DNA of 52,998 bases from Trichosphaerium sp. ATCC 40318 (taxonomy: Eukaryota; Discosea; Flabellinia; Trichosidae). The translations under genes and the position numbers were made by a program. A model generated the notes under the pieces. It was not told the origin of the DNA, did not search any database, and worked only from the letters and a program-made list of their open reading frames with translations. How positions within the stretch are numbered: the stretch's first letter is position 1; each line of letters begins with the position of its first letter. The stretch is taken from positions 1-52,998 of the forward strand of contig JALMLS010000021.1 of the NCBI GenBank assembly GCA_038496445.1, read 5' to 3'. Shown here piece after piece: positions 46,946-52,998 of the stretch.

Positions 46946-48379
46946 TTATTTCCCTATTCTTGGCTTAAGCATTCGGTTTAAAGATCCATCTTCATTCCAT
47001 TCCTTGTACAGACCTTTCTCTAAACCATTGATAAACTCACATTCAACATGTTGCTGTCCATTTCTATGCCATTGTTTAAAAACACCATCCTTTTTACCAT
47101 CATTAAATGTACAATGAATATGGAGTTGTCCATTATCATAATACTGTTTGAAATCCCCGTTCCTTTCATCATCAGTGTAAATACACTCCAACTCAATCAC
47201 ACCATTCTCATGCCATTGCTTACTCTCACCTAATTTTTTACCATTTACATACATACACTGCATAGTAAGTTGTCCATTCTCATACCACTGCTTAAACATA
47301 CCATTTTCCTTACCATCAACATACGTACTTTGTATTTGTAGTTGTCCATCCTCGTACCACTCTTTATACTCGCCATTCTCTTTACCATCAACAAACATAC
47401 TCTGTATAATAATATTACCATTTTCATACCATTCTCTATGCATACCATTTTCTTTACCACCAGAAAAAGTACACTGGATATTAAGTTGTCCATTGTCATA
47501 CCATTCTTTGTACTCACCATCTATTTCACCACCAACATAAGTACACTCTATTCCTAGTGTACCATTATCATGCCATTGCTTGAAATGTCCATTTTCTTTG
47601 TTGTTAACATAAACAATTTGGATACTAAGTTGTCCATTCTTATGCCATTCTTCGAATAATCCTTCTTTTTTATCATCAACAAACATCCACTTGCATTTAA
47701 GTTGTCCACTCTTAAACCACTTGAAATACTCTCCTTGTTTTTTACCATTAACAAACATACATTGTCCAAGCAACTGGCCACATTCATAATACTGCTTGAA
47801 CTCACCATGCTTCTTACCATCAACAAAAGTAAACTCAGTCCTCAGTTGTCCACCCAAATACCAACTTCTATAATCACTATTTTCTTTACCATTTACATAA
47901 GTAAAGTTTCTCTGTAGTTGCCCATTCTTGAACCACTGTTTAAACTCACCATCTTTTTTATCATTAACATACATATACTCTGTCTCAAGCTGTCCGTCCT
48001 CACACCATTGTTTGAATTCACCATTTTTTCTCCCATTGGCATACATACACTTTATATTAATCTGTCCATTCTTATACCACGTCTTGTAATACCCATTCAA
48101 CTTCCCATTGATAACATTGAATTGTTGCTCTATTTTTCCGTCTGGGAACCATTTTAACCAAATACCATTGGGTACAAGCTCATTATTGTAGTGAGTATTG
48201 ATTGCAGCTCTTTTTGATAGCACGTGATACTTATTAAACACTTCTGCATTGAAAGTACATAAATATACTTGAATATCACTTGGTAGGTCTAATATACTGC
48301 TACAAGTAGTATCTTGTACAAGACATAGACCTCTCTTTGGCAGCACGTCAATTTCTGAGTTATCTAAGGTAACCATCAA
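46946..48379 (-). CDS. MORN-variant (YwqK-like) repeat protein, intronless, 17 repeats
   Basis: A single 477-residue frame. The first ~70 residues (with SSILDLPSDIQVYL) form a unique leader that may be a degenerate F-box-like helix pair. From about residue 70 to the end there are seventeen consecutive 24-residue units of the form NGEFKQWYENGQLxxxCxYV, followed by N/DGK. This is the MORN_2 variant found in bacterial YwqK-type proteins, amoebae and giant viruses. These repeats stack as beta-hairpins and probably act as binding scaffolds. Length is a whole number of units, and the last unit is partial before LKPRIGK. The lack of introns contrasts with most neighbours and matches the F-box/LRR gene at 12966. 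The binding partner is unknown. Confidence 0.85.
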   Translation of the reverse strand: MMVTLDNSEIDVLPKRGLCLVQDTTCSSILDLPSDIQVYLCTFNAEVFNKYHVLSKRAAINTHYNNELVPNGIWLKWFPDGKIEQQFNVINGKLNGYYKTWYKNGQINIKCMYANGRKNGEFKQWCEDGQLETEYMYVNDKKDGEFKQWFKNGQLQRNFTYVNGKENSDYRSWYLGGQLRTEFTFVDGKKHGEFKQYYECGQLLGQCMFVNGKKQGEYFKWFKSGQLKCKWMFVDDKKEGLFEEWHKNGQLSIQIVYVNNKENGHFKQWHDNGTLGIECTYVGGEIDGEYKEWYDNGQLNIQCTFSGGKENGMHREWYENGNIIIQSMFVDGKENGEYKEWYEDGQLQIQSTYVDGKENGMFKQWYENGQLTMQCMYVNGKKLGESKQWHENGVIELECIYTDDERNGDFKQYYDNGQLHIHCTFNDGKKDGVFKQWHRNGQQHVECEFINGLEKGLYKEWNEDGSLNRMLKPRIGK

Positions 48380-49207
48380 TAAATTAGATTACAACATGAA
48401 AACAAACTAATCAACAAACGTTTCTAGCGCTATATTGGAGTTTTAGAGCATTAAAAAATACCCTCATTGCATGTAACAAGCTAGGTATACTACTTATGCT
48501 AATCTCCGATGAGAACGGAAATGTATAGCTGTGAAAAATATGATGCAAGGGTTTTTTTCAAAAAGTAATTGGTTTCACACTTGTACAACATTGATGTGGT
48601 TTTTGTGTTAGGCCGTAAAAGGAGATGATTTATAAGGCGAGGATGTCTTATCTAGGGTTGCTGGGAGCTATGTAACGAAGATTTTGTACCGCTATCATAA
48701 AGGAAAAAAAAAATCACGTGGACTAATTACGCGACTCTTTATCATCTCTTTTTACGGTCTAACAGTTGCCCTCATAAATAGACGGTTCATATTCATTTTG
48801 TTGTGGGTTTTCGTTAAAACTGAAGTAGACGTAAAAAAGTGTGGTATTTGCGCGTATTAAATAGCGGTAACGATGTTTTTGCTTTAAACGAGTAAAAAAC
48901 AATTGGGTTTTGTTTTTCATGAGAAGCTCTTTTCTGCGATGTATTTTGTCTTTTGCGTACGTGAACTCATCTTTGTCGACTGAATTGCGTCTGATGGACT
49001 AATAAAGCCTATTGGTTAGTTTTATAGTATTTTAAACAAATAATAAACTAGAGCATACCGAAGCTATACTGCCTTGTTTGTGCGAACTTCAATCTATTAA
49101 CTAGAGGTACACTACCTCCTCAATTTAGTTCAGGAGCCAAATGATTGTGGGAACAAATAAAAGTCAACTCAGGTAACGAATTGGTGTCAAAAAATAAAGT
49201 TAAAACG
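48380..49207. other. intergenic, nothing recognised
   Basis: This is an 828-base AT-rich spacer between divergent genes. A CACGTG hexamer preceded by a run of A is at about 48714. No gene or structured element is supported. Confidence 0.45.
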
Positions 49208-51259
49208 ATGATTCACACTTTCAGTTTAAAACGTGTTTCCTATGACGGCACTCTTGAACTTAGGTAAGAAGCAGATGAACCCATTTTAACCGTTTTTTTT
49301 TAATGGTTACGTTGTTTTTGATGCCATCCCTTGTTCCGCGCGTTTATTGTCTTTAGCGAAGGAAAACACGTGATTGGGAGAAATAAACTTGGAGTCACAT
49401 CCAAAACAGTATCGAGGAAAGTATTCGCGCTTATAGTTACTCCCTCAGACGTGACAATCTATGTTGAGGTACGTTCACAACAATAACGTACTTTTCTCCC
49501 TTGTTCTTTCTTTTTCCTTTACCTTGGATAAAGTAGAGCACAAGTGGTGATTGCGAATTAGTCTATGTTTATTTTTTTTGTTGTTGTTGAGTGTTTTTTA
49601 TCTACTGTGTAGCCTGAATCCAAAAACGATATGTTTATTCGTGGAGTAAAACTAGAGAAAGGAACCCAAGTGCGTGACTCCATCTATTAAAAACAAACAT
49701 AATTAAAGTAACTTTTGTTCGATAGCTCGTTGCTCCTTTAGATGAGTATATTCAAGTTGATTCCAAAGGATGTGGTACAACTTATGTAATCTCTATAGTA
49801 TCTTCTGAGGCAGTTAAACCGCCTGAGCCGCCACCACCTGTGCCTCAACTGAAGTACTTGCGCCAACAAAAAAGTTTATAGTAAACTCTCTAACGAAGCG
49901 TTCTTAGACTTGTTGTGGCATCTGATTATACTGACATACCTGAACTACCAGCTCCTCAAAAGTACATTGATCTCATTTATACTTTACACTCTAACAACAA
50001 CGCAATTCGTACAAAAAGAAAGAGCAGTAGAGTCAGAGGAAGACATTTTTGTTGATTCTCAAAAAGAAACTGACGCAGAAAACCAACCTGACTCGTACGT
50101 CTACACGTCATACAAAAACCTCCTTACTCCGGGTTTTCCAGGCAAGCTGAAACTCAAATTCATTCCCAAAACTTTCTTGATATAGACGAATTGCTTGGTA
50201 TAACCAATGAACACCAACAAGTTGAAATAAAACAAGAACTTGAGGCAGTCACTAAAAAAGTGGAAACACCTTCTAAAAAAAGAAAAAAACGCTATGCACG
50301 TGCTTCTTATACAATGATATTTTTTGAATGACGTGATTGCTTCCTTAGATTGAATACGAAGACCTTGAAAGCGACAATGACCTATCATACATGAACTATA
50401 CTCCGAACCGTACAAAGCCGCAAGGGCATCCAAATGATGAACCAATAGATGTTGATGATATCGAGCCCCAAAGGAAAAGAGATCCACCGAAAAAAACGGG
50501 TTCTATTCGGAAAACAAAGGCTACTGGGAAGAAAGTTAAACCGTCCTTCATTCCATATCAGTGCGCTAAGAAATCAGGTTACAGTCCAAAAAAAGGATCG
50601 TTCAAGCGGGCACTAGCTAGAGGAGGAATGATTGTCGTGGATTCTAACGAAAGTCTTTCATTGTCAGAAAGCTCTGATGATTATAGCGCTGATTCATTCG
50701 TACCCTACAACAAGAAAAACACACCAATTTCTCTATCCATATCTGGTGCGGTTAAAAAAGATGTGGAAAAAAAGTCATTTTGACAGTACTAACCTACAAC
50801 AACTAGAAAGTGAAGAGGAAGAAGACAAAGAATTTGATTTCGAAGATAATGAGATTTCTCAAAACAGCATTGGCAAATTAAATAAGCCCAAAGAACTTGA
50901 AAACGAGGAATCTCTTAGAGATATATTAAGGGTAAGATACCAACAAAACAAACAAAAGAAAGAAAAACCAAGAAAAAACTTTCCACGCACCACTGCAATT
51001 ATCTATCGCTATTCAAACTTACCTCTTCATATCTTATATTATTTTAGCATTACCATTATTCATGAGCGAATCAAATTCTTCCTCAAATGAATCTGATGGA
51101 GATTTCGTTTTAGATTTCGAAGAAGATGATATCATTTTTCCTCCACGCAAAAAGTTTAGAGAGTGCAAGAACGAAGCAGTGAAAAAAGGATTCAGCCCAC
51201 AAAAGAGATTAGCGTATGTTATTCGCGAGAAAAGAAGGAAAAGGAAACAGCAAACATGA
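49208..51259 (+). CDS. FHA-domain nuclear protein with long acidic/basic tail, multi-exon
   Basis: Exons 1-4 form an FHA domain of the PNKP/aprataxin/APLF kind: LKRVSYDGTLELSEGKHVIG, RNKLGVTSKTVSRKVFALIV, a short strand DVTIYVE, then MFIRGVKLEKGTQ and YIQVDSKGCGTTYVISIV. The phosphothreonine-binding Arg (IGR) and Ser-Arg (VSRK) are present. The tail has a PPEPPPPVP stretch, acidic blocks and Lys-rich clusters, a SUMO-interaction-like PIDVDDIE, and two related motifs, KKSGYSPKK and KKGFSPQK. It ends EKRRKRKQQT, likely a nuclear signal. One intron (about 50746-50810) contains a perfect TACTAAC branch site. FHA proteins of this class bind phosphorylated XRCC1/XRCC4 in DNA break repair; that role is inferred. 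No PBZ zinc finger is seen. Confidence 0.75.
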
Positions 51260-51670
51260 AATAAAACTTAGCACACACAACTCTCCGACTTTATCAACCA
51301 CATACTACTCAGTGATCGAGTCCTCAGAGTTCGTTCTCGGTAGATGATCAGTAAACTGCGCATTCATCAACTGGTAGTAGCAAAGATAAGTGCTAAGACC
51401 ATTATCTTTGTTAAAGGCTGTTCTATTGAAGTTCAGTTCAGACAGTATTATGGCGAGCAGCAAGCTACAAATTACATCACTATTAGAAACAAAGCCAACA
51501 TACTAACTTACTACAACTACAAAGCCTGTAATGAACTAAAAGAAAAAAAAAGCAAACTTGCAAGAGCAAGCCGTTTTTCACAAAGTTTGTTCTTTTTTTT
51601 ATTGTTTAATATGATACAAGACTACCAAGACCTAGTCCACCTGTTTCTTCTTCCTCTTCTTCTTTTTTCT
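51260..51670. other. convergent 3' spacer
   Basis: This region lies between the stop of the FHA gene and the stop of the YJU2 gene. A plus-strand frame of 116 codons (51344-51694) has a low-complexity composition and overlaps the YJU2 3' end. I regard it as non-coding. Confidence 0.45.
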
Positions 51671-52998
51671 TTACAACTGCACTTTTTTTCTTGATAATAA
51701 ACTTTGGTTTCTTTGATTTCCTTTCAGGCTTCTTTCTGATAATGAAAGAATGTTTTTTGGATATGAGCTCTCTTTTTTTGGATCTTCCATAATCGAAACA
51801 ATTTCAGCTGCAGCTGCTTTTTTTATCCTTAGGCATACGTGGTCCAGGTTTTTTAAAACCATCTTCACTTAGACGTTGCTTTTTTCTAGGCTTTAATAGT
51901 TCCTAAGAAGTAACGTAAGCCAAAAAGGAAACAGCATTGTGATGAGTAAAACATAAAAATAAAAAGCTTATTTCTTTTTTGTTTCCGAGTGTTTTTGTAA
52001 ATTAAAACTCTCAAGCAAAATATGAATTGTCATTAATCAAGGACATGATAAATAATCCGCTCGAGTTTGAACCATAATAATAGTTTTGATCACCAAAAAA
52101 AAAAAAAAAGAAAGAAATGTCACAAAAAAAATTTAAATGTTTGTTTCTCTTCATGCTTACCGCTTCCCAATTATCGTTATCAGAAACTCTTTTTTTCTTT
52201 GCTTGAGCTTGTAAGAAATTAGAGAATTTTGCAGATTCTCTTCTGTTAAGCGGTCTGCCTCTTGAGCTTGTTTCATTAAATTTTCTTGAATGACAGCTTC
52301 AATATCGACATTTTCATTTCTTGCATTTTCTGTTCGTATCTCATCTAATGCATCAAGAATATCCATCTCCTGCTTAGAATCTATTTTATATTATTAATAC
52401 ACATTCATTTTAATAAACAAAGAAACAAAGTCGCCTACAGAGGCGTACAAAACAGAATGAAAAGAAAATTAGTTCTTTACCTAATGTTTTTGTTTCCAAC
52501 TTTGTCATTGCGTCTCCTTCTTCAACTTGTTTCTTATCATCTCTGTGTTCCTATTATATAACGTATAAGTAAAGAGATGATACTCAGGTAGCGTTAAAAG
52601 ACTTCAGAAGGGCGTTAACTGATTAATTTGAACATACCTCCAATGCCTTTTCTTTTTACGCCATTCTTCGACTAGACGTTGTCCGCCGGCTTCTACAATA
52701 TAATCTGAATTCTTTGGGTCGGTTCTAAGCGTTAGTTCGCTAGCACAACGCGTGCATTTTAAATAAAAACGGTAAATCCTAATGCCAAGGTATTCTGCGC
52801 CTTCCACAGTTTCCTAGACGGTTTTAGAATATAATTAAAACGATTATTACCAATTTACCTTGCGAGCATTAAATTTACGTCCTCTACCCATATATTCGCC
52901 GCACGTAAAACATCTAAATACTGTGTAAACAAAATAATGGATTTCGCAATGCAATGTACCTTATACTGAACGGTATCATAGTCCTGACTTTATATTGA
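51671..52998 (-). CDS. YJU2: splicing factor YJU2/CCDC94 homologue, 5' end beyond the window
   Basis: Exons read leftward from the right edge: FRCFTCGEYMGRGRKFNARK (about 52858-52920), then EGAEYLGIRIYRFYLKCTRC...RTDPKNSDYIVEAGGQR (52650-52810), EHRDDKKQVEEGDAMTKLET, EMDILDALDEIRTENARNEN (52157-52366), and a Lys-rich tail (51671-51900). The CxxC pairs CFTC and CTRC and the TDPKNSDY motif are diagnostic of the CWC16/YJU2 family, which joins the spliceosome at the first catalytic step. The extreme N-terminus lies outside the window. The tail has two competing frames near 51830, so its last exon is uncertain. An expressed YJU2 fits the intron-dense genes around it. Confidence 0.9.

Noticed and set aside
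47048-48157. Plus- and minus-strand alternative frames of 60-90 codons
   Set aside because: They are shadows of the 24-residue MORN repeats. Their periodicity follows from the 72-bp DNA unit.
51344-51694. 116-codon plus-strand frame between the FHA and YJU2 genes
   Set aside because: It is low-complexity, overlaps the YJU2 3' exon, and lies in a convergent 3' spacer.

Overview
The window is nuclear DNA from an intron-rich, AT-rich microbial eukaryote. Nearly every gene is split by short introns of roughly 40-120 nt, most starting GTACG or GTAAG and ending TAG. Several encode typically eukaryotic proteins: a Rho GTPase with a CAAX end, the splicing factor YJU2, a tankyrase-like PARP, a cAMP-receptor-type seven-helix receptor, an FHA protein and an F-box protein. 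I cannot name the species. The receptor and the general gene content would suit an amoebozoan or another free-living protist, but that is a guess.

Layout, left to right. At 84-4065 (-) lies a TMEM94/ERMA-like P-type ATPase relative, divergent from a five-exon CobT gene (4151-5442, +). A long gene at 5863-12285 (+) encodes a degenerate nucleotidyltransferase-like region followed by leucine-rich repeats and WD40 repeats. A decayed ankyrin fragment (12766-12905) and an intronless F-box/LRR gene (12966-14168, -) follow. At 14453-16617 sits a non-autonomous DNA transposon whose 8-bp target duplication and termini fit the hAT superfamily. Then come an atypical Rho GTPase (16728-17496, -), a large multipass membrane protein with a Cys-rich ectodomain (18413-21657, +) and a small unknown gene (21918-22289, -).

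The centre (23467-29783, +) is a striking gene. It has 26 ankyrin repeats, each on its own ~99-nt exon, separated by nearly identical ~52-nt introns, and it runs on into a PARP catalytic domain with an H-Y-E triad and a coiled-coil tail. A broken partial copy lies at 31524-32271. The interval 29.8-35.2 kb is mostly gene-poor and holds dispersed repeats.

The right third holds a cAR-like GPCR (35204-36771, +), an unknown gene (36992-37750, -), a FOXRED2-like ER flavoprotein ending in RNEL (38218-40711, -) and a small membrane/coiled-coil gene (41370-41919, +). These are followed by a secreted sialate O-acetylesterase-like protein (42115-45572, -), divergent from a truncated glycosidase-like gene (46014-46430, +), and an intronless 17-repeat MORN-variant gene (46946-48379, -). 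The window ends with an FHA-domain nuclear protein (49208-51259, +) and the 3' part of YJU2 (51671 to the right edge, -). No rRNA, tRNA or CRISPR array was recognised.

The genes do not form one pathway. Recurring themes are repeat proteins that change by whole-unit duplication (ankyrin, LRR, MORN), proteins of the secretory route (TMEM94, FOXRED2, esterase), and two putative enzymes with altered active sites (Rho P-loop, nucleotidyltransferase motif). The hexamer CACGTG is strongly over-represented in introns and spacers.
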